In this document: positions 23,776-33,645 of the stretch, piece by piece | How positions within the stretch are numbered: position 1 is the first letter of the stretch | How the letters are laid out: each line of letters opens with the position of its first letter | Source: an uncultured Lachnospiraceae bacterium | GTDB lineage: Bacteria > Bacillota > Clostridia > Lachnospirales > Lachnospiraceae | DNA length: 64,000 nucleotides | NCBI GenBank assembly: GCA_910587085.1 | Contig: CAJUMC010000001.1 | Coordinates: 1 to 64,000 of the forward strand | Reading direction: 5' to 3' | The notes under the pieces: model-generated | Database searches by the model: none | What the model saw: only the letters and a program-made list of their open reading frames with translations | Told to the model about the DNA's origin: nothing | Position numbers and translations under genes: made by a program

Positions 23776-25368
23776 TCAATTCCTGGAAAACTCTGCCATC
23801 TTCAGATTTTTATTGCGGTCCTGCACGGTTCCGATGCTCCACGCGTGAACGAAAAGAAGCAGCGGATTGCCTTTCATATCCTTGACCCGCTTCGCATCCG
23901 AGGTCAGCGAGAGCGCGGCGACATCAAGCTCCGTCCAGTTCTCAATCCAGCGGATATGCTCGTATGGCAGCGGTTCCAGGCGGATTTCCACATTATATTC
24001 TGACTCCAGACGGAATTTTAATACGTCAAACTGCAGCACGCCGACCACCCCGACAATAATTTCCTCCATTCCGGTATTGAATTCCTGGAAGATCTGGATC
24101 GCGCCCTCCTGCGCAATCTGCGTCACGCCCTTGACAAACTGCTTGCGCTTCATTGTGTCAAGCTGGCGTATCTTGGCAAAATGCTCCGGCGCAAATGTTG
24201 GAATTCCCTCGTAAGCAAATTTTTTCCCCGGCATGCAGAGCGTATCGCCGATCGAGAAAATGCCCGGATCGAACACTCCGATAATATCGCCCGCATAAGC
24301 CTCGTCAAGAATCCTGCGCTCCTGCGCCATCAGCTGCTGCGGCTGCGACAGGCGGAGCTTCCTTCCCCCCTGCACATGGAAGACCTCTTCCTCCGCGTCA
24401 AACTTTCCGGAGCAGATACGCATAAATGCAATGCGGTCGCGGTGCGCCTTGTTCATATTTGCCTGAATTTTAAAAACAAATGCGGAAAAATCATTCTGCA
24501 CCGGATCAATCACGCCGGTATCGGCCGTGCGCGGCAGAGGCGGCGTTGTCATCTGAAGGAAATGCTTCAGAAAGGTTTCCACGCCGAAATTGGTGAGCGC
24601 CGAACCGAAAAACACCGGCGTCAGTTCCCCGGCCCGGACAAGCTCCAGATCAAATTCCTGCGCCGCGCCGTCCAGCAGCTCAATCTCCTCCGAAAGCTTC
24701 TCGCGAGCTTCCTTTCCGATCACCGCATCCGTCTGCGAATCCCCGATCGTCACCTCGACGGAATCCACTTCCTTCATGCCGTTATTCGCCGCGGTAAAGC
24801 GCGAAATGGTTCGCGTATTGCGGTCGTACACACCCTGGAAGCGCTTGCCCGAGCCGATCGGCCAGTTTACCGGGCAGGTCGCAATGCCGAGCACCGTCTC
24901 GATATCGTCGAGCAGCTCGAACGTGTCCTTTGCCTCGCGATCCATCTTGTTGATAAAGGTAAAAATCGGGATGCGGCGCATCACGCAGACCTTGAACAGC
25001 TTGATCGTCTGCGCCTCAACGCCCTTGGAGCCGTCGATCACCATGACCGCGGAATCCGCCGCCATAAGCGTCCGGTAAGTGTCCTCCGAAAAGTCCTGAT
25101 GTCCCGGGGTATCCAGAATATTGATGCAGCAGCCGTTGTATTCAAACTGCATCACGGAGGAGGTCACGGAAATACCGCGCTGCTTCTCGATCTCCATCCA
25201 GTCGGACACCGCGTGCCTGGCCGTCTTTTTCCCCTTCACCGAGCCTGCGAGATTAATGGCTCCGCCGTAGAGCAGAAGCTTTTCCGTCAGCGTGGTCTTC
25301 CCGGCATCCGGGTGCGAAATAATCGCGAATGTTCTTCTCCTGTTTATTTCCCTGGAATAATCCTGCAC
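23776..25368 (-). CDS. prfC: Peptide chain release factor 3
   Basis: This 530-residue translational GTPase removes RF1/RF2 from the ribosome after peptide release. G1 is SHPDAGKTTLTEKLL, G3 DTPGHQDFSEDTYR and G4 FINKMDREAKD; the C-terminal RF3 domain ends NWTELDVAALSLTSDAKRVK. Length matches RF3 (about 530). The start is taken as GTG 25368 (VQDYSREINRRR), 8 bases after GGAGG. An ATG-initiated longer frame lacks homology and a site. It is followed by the GT2 genes after 50 bases but is functionally separate. Confidence 0.95.
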   Translation of the reverse strand: MQDYSREINRRRTFAIISHPDAGKTTLTEKLLLYGGAINLAGSVKGKKTARHAVSDWMEIEKQRGISVTSSVMQFEYNGCCINILDTPGHQDFSEDTYRTLMAADSAVMVIDGSKGVEAQTIKLFKVCVMRRIPIFTFINKMDREAKDTFELLDDIETVLGIATCPVNWPIGSGKRFQGVYDRNTRTISRFTAANNGMKEVDSVEVTIGDSQTDAVIGKEAREKLSEEIELLDGAAQEFDLELVRAGELTPVFFGSALTNFGVETFLKHFLQMTTPPLPRTADTGVIDPVQNDFSAFVFKIQANMNKAHRDRIAFMRICSGKFDAEEEVFHVQGGRKLRLSQPQQLMAQERRILDEAYAGDIIGVFDPGIFSIGDTLCMPGKKFAYEGIPTFAPEHFAKIRQLDTMKRKQFVKGVTQIAQEGAIQIFQEFNTGMEEIIVGVVGVLQFDVLKFRLESEYNVEIRLEPLPYEHIRWIENWTELDVAALSLTSDAKRVKDMKGNPLLLFVHAWSIGTVQDRNKNLKMAEFSRN

Positions 25369-25660
25369 TTTCAATTCCTCCAAACCTCTTCTGAAATATT
25401 TTCCGCCTGCCCTCCGGCGTTCCCGGCACAGCGGATGCGTCCGTTTCCGGCCGCAATGTTCTTTTCCCGGCTGCAATACCTTCCAATACCTTCTGCCGGC
25501 GGATGCCTCAGTCTTCCCGGCCCGAACTCTGCTTTACCTGGCAGCCGGCCCCTGCAAAACTACCGGCTGCAGCAGGAATCCCCCGCCGCAGCCGGTCTCG
25601 CAAAACTATTGCTATCATAGCGTTTTTCCATTTATTTGTCAAGGTCGGCGGAGAGTCCTC

Positions 25661-26842
25661 TCACTCCTTCCATACGCCGTCATTGCCGGTTTCCATGTCA
25701 TAAAACAGTATCCTTTTGTCCGCAGTATACAGGTAAACATACCGCGAGGTAAAATAACAGTACAGCGGATGGCCCTCCGCCTTCCACAGTGCGGCTTCCA
25801 GCTGCTCTTCAGCATTCCAGGAATACAGACTTCCTTCATGGAGCCCGTACAGAGTGCCGCCGGTGAATCTGGCGCTTTCCGAGTTCAGCGGCGTTTGAGT
25901 GCGCTCCCCGGTTTCCATATCCAGCAGCGCAATCCGTCCGGTATCATAATTCTGAAAGACAAGCGTTTTTCCCTGGAGCACAGCGCGCCATACCCTTTCC
26001 GTTAAAAACCAGGTTTTCCCGTCCTCCAGTGTATGGCAGAATACCAGACCGTTCTGCAGAAACGACAGATCGTCCGGATCCGTCAGCTGGTACACAAGCG
26101 CCGTCCCGCTCACCGTAAGCCAGATCGGATCGTATTTTCCGGTGTCGATTAATTTTTCCGAGCTACCCGACTCAAAGCTGTACCAGTAAACCCCCCCGAA
26201 GCCGCAGTAATAAATCCCCTGCTCTGCCGCCGCGTAGCAGCCGGCCCCCTCGAAAAGCTGCTCGAAACCGTCCGCAGGCGTATAGCGGTACAAAAGGCGG
26301 GATTCGGAATCCCTGCAATACAGCGTATCGCCCCGCGCCTGCAGGCTCTCCATCGGCCCCTCCGAAACCTGCGTGCGGCCGCGGCCGTCCGCACTGCTGT
26401 GATACAGCCGCCCGTCCGCCGGGTCCGAGTAATAAACAGAACCGTCCGGCATTTCACACAAATAATAGAGATTGATGGTATTCAGATTTTGCTCAGCCTG
26501 TCTTTCATCCTCCGGAAAGATATAACGGCCGAAGGGGTATGCGCTGTATTCCGCTTTCAGCAGCTCTGCCGGGGAAGGTTCTGCGGGTTCTGCCGTAACC
26601 TTGCTGCCCTCCGGGAGAAAAGAGCCTGCCCCGGACGGCTGTCCCGGCACCGGTTCTCCAAAAGGCCCGTTCCCGGCCGGATCGCTTTCCGTCCGTCCGG
26701 CTTCCGAACCACTGCCTGGGCTGTCCGGATTCTGTGTACCCGGCACACCGTCAGGCTCTCTTTCCTTCCCCGTGCCTTCTCCGCAGCCTGCTGCGAAGCA
26801 CAGGCAGAGTGTCAGAAAAAGCAGCATTTTTTCTTTTTTCAT
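25661..26842 (-). CDS. DUF5050-like beta-propeller lipoprotein, copy 2
   Basis: This 393-residue surface lipoprotein has a signal MKKEKMLLFLTLCLCFAAGC with lipobox FAAGC (Cys 20). A Pro/Gly/Ser-rich stalk (about 22-90) precedes a domain of repeated short beta units such as DGSVYYSDPADGRLYHSS and KYDPIWLTVSGTALVYQL, which I read as a DUF5050-type beta-propeller. The paralogue at 32323-33582 shares lipobox, stalk, the NLNTINLYYLCE/NLNLVGNGYLCE segment and C-terminal pattern. It is the last gene of a nine-gene unit, 9 bases after the propeller/solute-binding fusion. A role as ligand-binding or scaffold partner of that fusion is inferred. Confidence 0.8.
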   Translation of the reverse strand: MKKEKMLLFLTLCLCFAAGCGEGTGKEREPDGVPGTQNPDSPGSGSEAGRTESDPAGNGPFGEPVPGQPSGAGSFLPEGSKVTAEPAEPSPAELLKAEYSAYPFGRYIFPEDERQAEQNLNTINLYYLCEMPDGSVYYSDPADGRLYHSSADGRGRTQVSEGPMESLQARGDTLYCRDSESRLLYRYTPADGFEQLFEGAGCYAAAEQGIYYCGFGGVYWYSFESGSSEKLIDTGKYDPIWLTVSGTALVYQLTDPDDLSFLQNGLVFCHTLEDGKTWFLTERVWRAVLQGKTLVFQNYDTGRIALLDMETGERTQTPLNSESARFTGGTLYGLHEGSLYSWNAEEQLEAALWKAEGHPLYCYFTSRYVYLYTADKRILFYDMETGNDGVWKE

Positions 26843-26851
26843 ATCGTCCCC

Positions 26852-29020
26852 CTATTCAAACAAGTACGCATTCACCGTGCGTTCCAGCTCTGCAATTACC
26901 TCGTCCCGGTCCGCCGTACCAGCAATATCCCCCTCAAACAGCTTCTCCGGAAATGCTTTTCTGTAAACGGCGCCGTATATTTCCTGCGGCAGTATCTCCA
27001 GTATGCGGGCATCGGCGCAGGCCCTGTACAGTTCCTCCGAAAAGGAATCTTCCGGATAGACCGACCGCTCCGCCGACAAAAAGCTTTTCGGATCAGAAAA
27101 AACCTGTTTTGCCATCTGCCCCGCAAGCCGCGCTGCCTGCTCCCTGCGCTCTGATGCCGGATTCACCACCACCAGCCCTGCCCACGCAGTATACGCCGGA
27201 GCACCGCCCGCTCCCGGTATCGGACGGAGAGAAAACTGTTCTTTCCCGATAAATTTTTCATACTCCGAGGCATCCTGATAAAGGCATACGGCCTGCAGCA
27301 GAATATCCTGATAATATGCTTCCCTCGAGGCGGCAAACGCCTCGTTCGCCGCCTCCGACGCTCCTGCTCCCCCGGCAAGCGCACGGTTGTACGCCTCCTG
27401 ATAAAGCTCCGGATACGCGTCCTCCGGAGAAACAGTATTGTATTGAAACGCTCTGCTCCTTATATACCCCGGCACGGTATCCAGAAGCTCATAGAATTCC
27501 TCTGTACGGAACGATATTTTCCCGCTTCCCCGCCGCTGCATTACATAATCCTGAAACAGCAGATCTCCGATCTCTTTGGCATGGATATCGCACCAGCCGG
27601 CTAACCCGGAGTCATACAGCTGCTCTGCCATTTCTGCCAGCTCCGACATTTTATTTATCCCCTCCATCGAACACCCGGCTTTCTGCAGATTTCTTTCCGA
27701 ATATACAAGGCTCTGAAGATTCACCGCAAGCGGAAGGGCCCAGATATCCTCCCCGTTCCGGGCAAATTCCCGAACGCCGTCGAAGGCTTTGGAAAGCGGT
27801 TCCTCCAGCACGGAATTCAGCGGATAATAGGCTCCCACGCGTTTCATATTCCATGCCGCCGCCATCCCCGAATCCAATACAACAAAATCAAAATCACCGT
27901 CCCCTGCAAGAAGCTTGAGTGCCAGTTCTCCCGCGTACATTGTTTCCACCTCAACCGGATAGCCAAGCCAGTCCGGTTCCTCCGCCAGATTGCTTCGATA
28001 GGCTGTAAGCGGTTCTGTTTCCCGGAAAAACATCTCCGGCTTCAGACGGGTGATGGTTCCCGCTTCCCCCTCATAATCGGCAGTATTCAGCAGGTAGAGA
28101 CAGCCCCTCGCATATTTGACCCCTCCGTTCTGAACGGAAAGACGGCTGGCTGCGTAGCGGTACGCTTCTTTCGGCCGCTCCAGCGTCCCGCTGACACACT
28201 GGGTACGATAAGCATAAGCCGCCGCATGAAACATGCCTCTTTCCTCGTCCCACGCCAGATAGCTTTTTTCCTGAAACCCGGCTGCAATCCGTTCTCCCAT
28301 CGTTCCGTCAGCAGCAAGCTCCGCCAGGTAGAAGCCGTTCTTTTCATCAAAGCCCTCGATCAAAAAGCCCTGTTCCCCCATGGCCTCCACTGTCACGAGA
28401 TAATGGAATTCCAGCATGTTCCACTCCAGCGTATCAAGGTCCAGCAGTCCAAGCTGTTCTCCCCCGCACCAGTAATTTTCCACTCGCTGCCGCCCGATAT
28501 CCCTGTCACAGGAATCTCCGTCCAGATAATACATAACGGCCGCCGTTCTCCCCTGCACTGCAAGCTCACAGGCCCATAAGTCCAGCTCCGTGATCCGCTC
28601 CGGCATGCCCGTTTCCAGATCAATGCGCATCAGCTGCCAGGAAAGAATATAATACAGCTGCCCGCCGGACAGGCACAGACAGCGCGGCTCCTCCCCCTCC
28701 CTGCAGGCGGTTTCTCCGCCGTCCGCCCCGGTTTCCTCAGCGGAATAAACGGCCAGGATTTTTCCGCCCTCCGTGTATTTTCGAATGGCACGTTCCCCCG
28801 AATGGCTGACATACAGATTTCCATCCTCATCGACACAGTAGGCCCTGACTTTCTGAATCGGGAGGCGGACAATCTCGCTGTAAGGATCCTGATTTCCCGC
28901 TGTTTCTTCCCCATTTTTCTTCCATCGTGAAAGAAAAATAACGGCGGCACAGACCATAAATACCGCAGCAGCAAACAGCAGTATGTAACGACGGTTCTTT
29001 TTCCAAAAGTCAGGTTTCAA
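26852..29020 (-). CDS. Beta-propeller/solute-binding fusion protein, copy 2
   Basis: This 722-residue membrane-anchored extracytoplasmic protein has a transmembrane helix at residues 12-32 (YILLFAAAVFMVCAAVIFLS) without a lipobox. The propeller-like region (about 45-345) has NHL-like strands such as VRAYCVDEDGNLYVSHSG. The C-terminal half (about 345-722) resembles family 1 extracellular solute-binding proteins: LLAGDGDFDFVVLDSGMA, DIWALPLAVNLQSLVYSE and VVNPASERREQAARLA. Start TTG (29020) follows GGAGGGG. Copy 1 (33646-35859) is alike throughout. It presumably delivers a ligand to the two permeases of this operon, with the propeller as an added binding or sensing module. Confidence 0.82.
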   Translation of the reverse strand: MKPDFWKKNRRYILLFAAAVFMVCAAVIFLSRWKKNGEETAGNQDPYSEIVRLPIQKVRAYCVDEDGNLYVSHSGERAIRKYTEGGKILAVYSAEETGADGGETACREGEEPRCLCLSGGQLYYILSWQLMRIDLETGMPERITELDLWACELAVQGRTAAVMYYLDGDSCDRDIGRQRVENYWCGGEQLGLLDLDTLEWNMLEFHYLVTVEAMGEQGFLIEGFDEKNGFYLAELAADGTMGERIAAGFQEKSYLAWDEERGMFHAAAYAYRTQCVSGTLERPKEAYRYAASRLSVQNGGVKYARGCLYLLNTADYEGEAGTITRLKPEMFFRETEPLTAYRSNLAEEPDWLGYPVEVETMYAGELALKLLAGDGDFDFVVLDSGMAAAWNMKRVGAYYPLNSVLEEPLSKAFDGVREFARNGEDIWALPLAVNLQSLVYSERNLQKAGCSMEGINKMSELAEMAEQLYDSGLAGWCDIHAKEIGDLLFQDYVMQRRGSGKISFRTEEFYELLDTVPGYIRSRAFQYNTVSPEDAYPELYQEAYNRALAGGAGASEAANEAFAASREAYYQDILLQAVCLYQDASEYEKFIGKEQFSLRPIPGAGGAPAYTAWAGLVVVNPASERREQAARLAGQMAKQVFSDPKSFLSAERSVYPEDSFSEELYRACADARILEILPQEIYGAVYRKAFPEKLFEGDIAGTADRDEVIAELERTVNAYLFE

Positions 29021-29113
29021 TTAATCCCCTCCCCTTTTATGCACTTATCCTTCTTTCGCACCACTGCTCTGACCGGTAGCCTACTGCTGTTTCCAAACAG
29101 GACTCTCTGGCAG

Positions 29114-29452
29114 CTACTTGCACAGACCGGTCTGATCCGGACAATATTCATGCCTGTACTCACATATCTTCGCCACATTGGTTGCAAGGGTAGCCCTGCA
29201 GCCGGCACAAAATTCATTATGAGTTCTGACAATCCGTGTGATAGCGCAAGTAACCTTGCCATTTGGCGTTTCATATAAAACATGACTATGACCGCCCTGC
29301 GACTGTGTAGAGGATAAATTACACGAAACGATTTTTGTCGTAGCACTGCAGCCTTCGACATGAGGCTGCGAATATGCCTTTGTACTCCATGCTCCGCTCA
29401 TGAAAATCATCCCCGCCGCCACTGCTACAATAACCTTTTTGGACTTCTGCAT
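29114..29452 (-). CDS. Secreted eight-cysteine protein, copy 2
   Basis: The 112-residue precursor has a cleavable signal (MQKSKKVIVAVAAGMIFMSG, cleavage probably near STKAYS). The mature domain of about 85 residues has eight cysteines. Conserved blocks shared with the copy at 35880-36227 are PHVxGCSAT, HVLYxTxNGxVxC, TNVxxxCE and YCPxxTGLC. The even cysteine number suggests four disulfides or metal sites. The start is 29452, after GGGAGGTATTAAA. I do not recognise the family. In both copies it immediately precedes the propeller/solute-binding gene, so it is likely a partner or ligand-capturing component. Confidence 0.75.
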   Translation of the reverse strand: MQKSKKVIVAVAAGMIFMSGAWSTKAYSQPHVEGCSATTKIVSCNLSSTQSQGGHSHVLYETPNGKVTCAITRIVRTHNEFCAGCRATLATNVAKICEYRHEYCPDQTGLCK

Positions 29453-29582
29453 TTTAATACCTCCCATTACATATCTAAATTATTATCTAGTTACCAGTAA
29501 TTAACATTATAATATATTATTAAAAAAGTCAATATTAATCAAATTATTACAATTAGTTAAAAATAACATTTTCCTTTTTAGC

Positions 29583-30440
29583 TCATCCCCAAAAAACAAC
29601 CAGAAACCTTTTCAGCAAAAACCCCGCCGCCGCCAGCCAGCCGCTCAGCGCGCAAGCGCGCACCCAGCAAAAACGTCTTTTCCGCAGAGCGATGCAGCCG
29701 GCTGTCAGCAGTATCGTTACCGCTGCCGTGCCGGTCAGCACCGACGCATTCTGTCTCCTCACCTTTTCCAGCCAGGGCGACCGGAGTTCTGTTTCCGGCA
29801 GCCGCTTCCCCATCTCGTGATAAGCCACCCTCTCCAGTCCGGCCGGAGCATAGACATGGTATTCCCTGCCCATTTCGCGCACTTCTGCAAAGACCGGAAA
29901 AATATTCTCTCTTCCCGAAACTCCCCCTGCCGGGCCGTCCGCTTCCCCTGACGGGCTGTTTCCGCCGGGAATATCCTCTGCCGGAACAACAGCGCAGGCA
30001 GTGCCCGACAATCCTGTTTTCTGCGCCATGTCCGCCGCGAGCAGCACCCGGTCACCGGGTACAGTTTCCCGGTCACTCCCGAGAAAAATCAACTGCCGAG
30101 CAGATATCCCACTGATAATTTCCGTATACCCTTCGAACGTTTCTCCCAGCTCCACGCTCACTGCTTCCAGCAGATACACGCCCGATGTCTCCGATTCCGT
30201 AAGCACCCACAGTTCATTTCCCTTCAGAAGCGAAACCGGAACTGCATTTCTTGGCGTCGCGGTCTGAATTTCCGTGCCGTCCTCCAATGTGATGGTAAGC
30301 GGAAAATCTCTTTTCTGCAGCCGCTCCCCCGCGACCTGCGGAAAGGTCAGCTGCTGGATATCCTCCGCGAACAGCGTCAGCAGAAGCATGGCTGTAAAAA
30401 AAAGAAACGCCAGCCTGTCGGCAGCTTTTTTTATCCGCAT
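29583..30440 (-). CDS. Membrane protein with efflux-adaptor-like domain
   Basis: The 285-residue protein has an N-terminal transmembrane helix (about 9-25) and a C-terminal hydrophobic segment pair (about 235-283). Between them AVPVSLLKGNELWVL and GYTEIISGISARQLIFLG resemble the membrane-proximal beta domain of HlyD/RND efflux adaptors, where a similar AVP...L...VEILSGL pattern occurs. The alpha-hairpin and lipoyl halves of a true adaptor are missing. It lies between the permease genes and cassette copy 2. A structural link between permeases and surface proteins is possible. The resemblance is from memory and moderate. Confidence 0.55.
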   Translation of the reverse strand: MRIKKAADRLAFLFFTAMLLLTLFAEDIQQLTFPQVAGERLQKRDFPLTITLEDGTEIQTATPRNAVPVSLLKGNELWVLTESETSGVYLLEAVSVELGETFEGYTEIISGISARQLIFLGSDRETVPGDRVLLAADMAQKTGLSGTACAVVPAEDIPGGNSPSGEADGPAGGVSGRENIFPVFAEVREMGREYHVYAPAGLERVAYHEMGKRLPETELRSPWLEKVRRQNASVLTGTAAVTILLTAGCIALRKRRFCWVRACALSGWLAAAGFLLKRFLVVFWG

Positions 30441-30686
30441 TGTCTTCCTCCTCCCAGTTTTAAAATCTTCACGGAACCACTCTATTCTGTACTGCCGTTA
30501 TGCAGACTGTCCGGTGACCGGACTTTTGGGAAAGATTCCGCACTGTACAGACGAAGCCTTCTTTGCAATCTCCGGAAACCTCCGCACTGTGCAGACCGAT
30601 TCTCCTCCTGCACTCCCTTGGAAATTCTGGCAAATCCATACGCCCTGATTTTTCCTGTAGTTTTCATTTTCCCCGCAGTACTGAGA

Positions 30687-31484
30687 TTACAGCTTCATGC
30701 TCTCCAGCCCATCTTCGAGACTGTCATGAAAATAAAGGTATAATATAACAATCGGAAGCATAAATATCACCGAACCGGCCAGCACTTCTGCCACATTCAG
30801 CCGCCCTCCTGCAAAGAGCAGTACGGAAAACGGTTTGAGCGCATCCCCCTTCAGATAAATATCCGGCTGCTCCGCCATATTCCAGTTTTCCGCAAATACA
30901 AACAGAAACAATGCGGCAGCGCAGGCCTTGATCTGGGGCAGCACCACCTTCATCAAAATTACAAATACGGATTTTGTCTCCAACAGCGCGGCCTCCACCA
31001 TGCTGTCCTCGATCCCCCTCATATACTGCGTCATCAGAAATACCGAAAACGGAGCAAAAAACGCCGGGAGCAGAATTGCAAACGGCGTATCCAAAAGCTT
31101 CAGATCACGAAGTCCGATGTAATTCGGCAGGAGAGTCACCTGCAGCGGCATCATCATTAACACAATATATCCCGTAAACAACAAATTTTTTCCACGAAAT
31201 TTTGTCTGCCGGAATGCGTAGGCTGCCGGGACGGAAACCACGATATTGACAAGCGTAATCACAACCGAATAAAAAACGGAATTCCAGAAATTCCGGTAAA
31301 ACCAGTGATTTTCTATCAGAAGCCCGCGATAGCCCTTCAGAGAAAACGAGCCTGCTTCCGTCACCTTCCCGGCTCCGGTTTCCAGGCCCCCCACCCCGAA
31401 GGAATTCAGCACCGTCAGCGCAATGGGCAAGGCAAACACAAGGGCTGCAGACAGCAAGATAAATCTGTAAATATGTTTTTTCAC
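30687..31484 (-). CDS. ABC transporter permease, MalG/UgpE type
   Basis: The 265-residue permease of the CUT1 (oligosaccharide) type has about six transmembrane helices, with NSVFYSVVITLVNIVVSVPAA in the core. The cytoplasmic coupling loop is VEAALLETKSVFVILMKVVL, an EAA-type loop although its glycine is replaced. It overlaps the preceding permease gene by 4 bases (ATGA type), so the two subunits are co-translated. No ATP-binding subunit is encoded nearby; Firmicutes often serve several CUT1 systems with one shared ATPase (MsmK/UgpC) encoded elsewhere. The substrate is unknown. Confidence 0.88.
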   Translation of the reverse strand: MKKHIYRFILLSAALVFALPIALTVLNSFGVGGLETGAGKVTEAGSFSLKGYRGLLIENHWFYRNFWNSVFYSVVITLVNIVVSVPAAYAFRQTKFRGKNLLFTGYIVLMMMPLQVTLLPNYIGLRDLKLLDTPFAILLPAFFAPFSVFLMTQYMRGIEDSMVEAALLETKSVFVILMKVVLPQIKACAAALFLFVFAENWNMAEQPDIYLKGDALKPFSVLLFAGGRLNVAEVLAGSVIFMLPIVILYLYFHDSLEDGLESMKL

Positions 31485-32266
31485 AGCGCCACCCTTCTCT
31501 GAAGTCTTATCCCCACAGCGACAATCGCGAAGATCAACAGCGAGGTAAGTACCGCGCCGGAGGCCAGATACTGATAATTCAGCTTATAAAAATGGTTATT
31601 CATATAATATTGCAGCGTATAGCTGTGCTCCGGCGGATAATTCGTCCCGAAATACTGGTAACTCTCCCGGAAAATCCGGAAGCTGTACACAATACCGAGC
31701 AGCACAACAAAAAGCAGCGTCGGACAGATCAGAGGCAGCGTGATCCGCAGATGCAGCCTGAAACCATGCGCCCCCTCCAGCCTGGCTGCCTCCAGAGCCT
31801 CCCGCGGCAGGGTAGAAAAAGCCGCGCTGAAGAGAATTACCATCAGCCCGATATTTTTGTAGAGGAAAAGCAGATACACCGGAACCACAGATTCGTTCCC
31901 CTCAAAAAGCATCCGCCACACCGCGGCGACACTCGCCGTCGGCACAAGCATCGGGAAAAAGAAGGCCGCCCGCAGCAGACGCCAGCCGCCGGTCTGCCGC
32001 GTCAGAAGCACTGCAATCGCGAATGCCAGAGCCGTCATTGCCGGCACCGCGATCAGGATCAGCAGCATGGAATTTTTCAGCGCCAGCCGGAAATACTCGT
32101 TTTTCAACAGCCTGATATAATTATCCAGCCCGGCAAAACGCTTTGTAAACTGATTTTCAATCAGGGAATAATAGATTACGCGCAGATAGGGCAGAACATA
32201 AAATACCGCTGTTCCGAGCAGACTCGGAACAAGCAGCAGCATGCATTTTTTTACGTATCGTTCCAT
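31481..32266 (-). CDS. ABC transporter permease, MalF/UgpA type
   Basis: The 261-residue permease starts MERYVKKCMLLLVPSLLGTA, has six predicted helices and the EAA loop PREALEAARLEGAHGFRLHL in canonical position. It pairs with the overlapping downstream permease. The ribosome site is GGAGGTG. Upstream, 57 bases away, ends the DUF5050-like lipoprotein copy 1. Together with the two solute-binding fusions it defines an importer-like complex. Confidence 0.9.
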   Translation of the reverse strand: MERYVKKCMLLLVPSLLGTAVFYVLPYLRVIYYSLIENQFTKRFAGLDNYIRLLKNEYFRLALKNSMLLILIAVPAMTALAFAIAVLLTRQTGGWRLLRAAFFFPMLVPTASVAAVWRMLFEGNESVVPVYLLFLYKNIGLMVILFSAAFSTLPREALEAARLEGAHGFRLHLRITLPLICPTLLFVVLLGIVYSFRIFRESYQYFGTNYPPEHSYTLQYYMNNHFYKLNYQYLASGAVLTSLLIFAIVAVGIRLQRRVAL

Positions 32267-32322
32267 TTTCGCACACCTCCGCTCAGGAATTCGCTGAGCG
32301 CATTGATTTCATCCGTATCTCC

Positions 32323-33582
32323 TCAGTTTCCCCAGATACCGCTGCTGCCCGACGACAGCTCATAGAAATAATAACCTTTTTGGTGATTGCACAAAAAGAT
32401 CCTGTCCTCCGTCTGGAAAATATAATCTATGCTCCACGGCGCCTCGGCAAGACCTTGCTCCTTATGCCCGTCTTTTTCTGACTCTGCTTTTCCGGTTTCC
32501 GTTTCTTTTGACTCCGTTTTTCCGGTTTCTGTTTTTCCTGACTCCATTTTTCCGGTTTCTGTTTTTTCGGCCGGCTCCAGCCGCTCCAGCCGGCGTTCCA
32601 CCGTAAAGTACAGATCTTCTCCAACAAATAACCCCTTGTCGGTCGCGGCCAAAACGTCATATTCCTCCCCGTCCGGCCCCGTACTCCAGAAAACATCGGT
32701 TCTTTCTCCGGTTTCCATATCCATCCAGACAAGTCCGTTTGTCTCATAGCTCTGAAAGATCAGCCGGTTTCCGAGCAGCGTCGCCCGATAGCATTTTTCC
32801 GCAACCAGCGAAACCGTGCCGTCCTTTCGGGACAAGCAGTATACCAGCCCGTTCTGCAAAAAGGCGGGATCCTCCCAGGAACTCAGCGTATAAATTATAA
32901 GCTCCGGGCCCATCGTCATCCAGACCGGCGTGTACTTTCCGGTGTCCGCAAGCTTTTCCGTCCCTTTATCCGCAAAATTGTAGCGATAAATGCCGTCCGC
33001 TCCGCAGTAAAATACGCTTTCTTCCGACACAATAAAATCGCCTACTTTCTGTTCCATCACGGGTTCCAGCCCGCTCGCCGGAAGATACCGGTACAAGGTA
33101 TTGGCGGCATCCGCACCATACAGCACGCCCCCCGTTTCCTGAAGCCCTCTCAGGCCGGTTTCCGAGACAAGGACGCGTTCGGAGCCGTCCGTCCCGCTTT
33201 GATACACCATTCCGTCCGCCCGGTCGATATAGTAAACCAAGCCTTCTTCCGCCTCGCACAGATAGCCGTTTCCGACCAGATTCAAATTGCGCCGCGCCTG
33301 CGCCGGATCGTCCGAAAATACGTATGTTCCCGGCTCATATTTCGGATATTGTGTGCGCAGCTGCACCAGCTCCGGCGAACCCGCCGGTGTCGGCTTTTCT
33401 TCTCCGGAGCCGTCCTGCCCGCTGTTTCTGCCGGGATCATTCTTATCCTTTGAACTGTCGTTTCCGCTCTGTCCGCCGTCCTTCTGCGGTTCTGCCGGCT
33501 TCTCCTCCGGCCGCGGACCGCCGCAGCCCGCCAGCAGGCAGACGCATAATGCGATGCCTGCCAGATATCCTTTTCTTTTCAT
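32323..33582 (-). CDS. DUF5050-like beta-propeller lipoprotein, copy 1
   Basis: The 419-residue lipoprotein starts MKRKGYLAGIALCVCLLAGC, with lipobox LLAGC. A charged Pro/Gly/Asp stalk precedes a propeller-like domain with repeats of the VYYIDRADGMVYQSG and NTLYRYLPASG kind. An insert near the C terminus repeats the hexapeptide-like unit TGKMESG/TGKTESK/TGKAESE, a low-complexity charged tract absent from copy 2. ATG 33582 is preferred because GAGGGAG lies 8 bases upstream. It follows the propeller/solute-binding fusion and precedes the permeases in one operon. Confidence 0.8.
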   Translation of the reverse strand: MKRKGYLAGIALCVCLLAGCGGPRPEEKPAEPQKDGGQSGNDSSKDKNDPGRNSGQDGSGEEKPTPAGSPELVQLRTQYPKYEPGTYVFSDDPAQARRNLNLVGNGYLCEAEEGLVYYIDRADGMVYQSGTDGSERVLVSETGLRGLQETGGVLYGADAANTLYRYLPASGLEPVMEQKVGDFIVSEESVFYCGADGIYRYNFADKGTEKLADTGKYTPVWMTMGPELIIYTLSSWEDPAFLQNGLVYCLSRKDGTVSLVAEKCYRATLLGNRLIFQSYETNGLVWMDMETGERTDVFWSTGPDGEEYDVLAATDKGLFVGEDLYFTVERRLERLEPAEKTETGKMESGKTETGKTESKETETGKAESEKDGHKEQGLAEAPWSIDYIFQTEDRIFLCNHQKGYYFYELSSGSSGIWGN

Positions 33583-33645
33583 AACCAAATCTCCCTCACC
33601 ACAAACACGGTATTGAGCCGCGGTCTAACGTATTGTATTCTGTTC

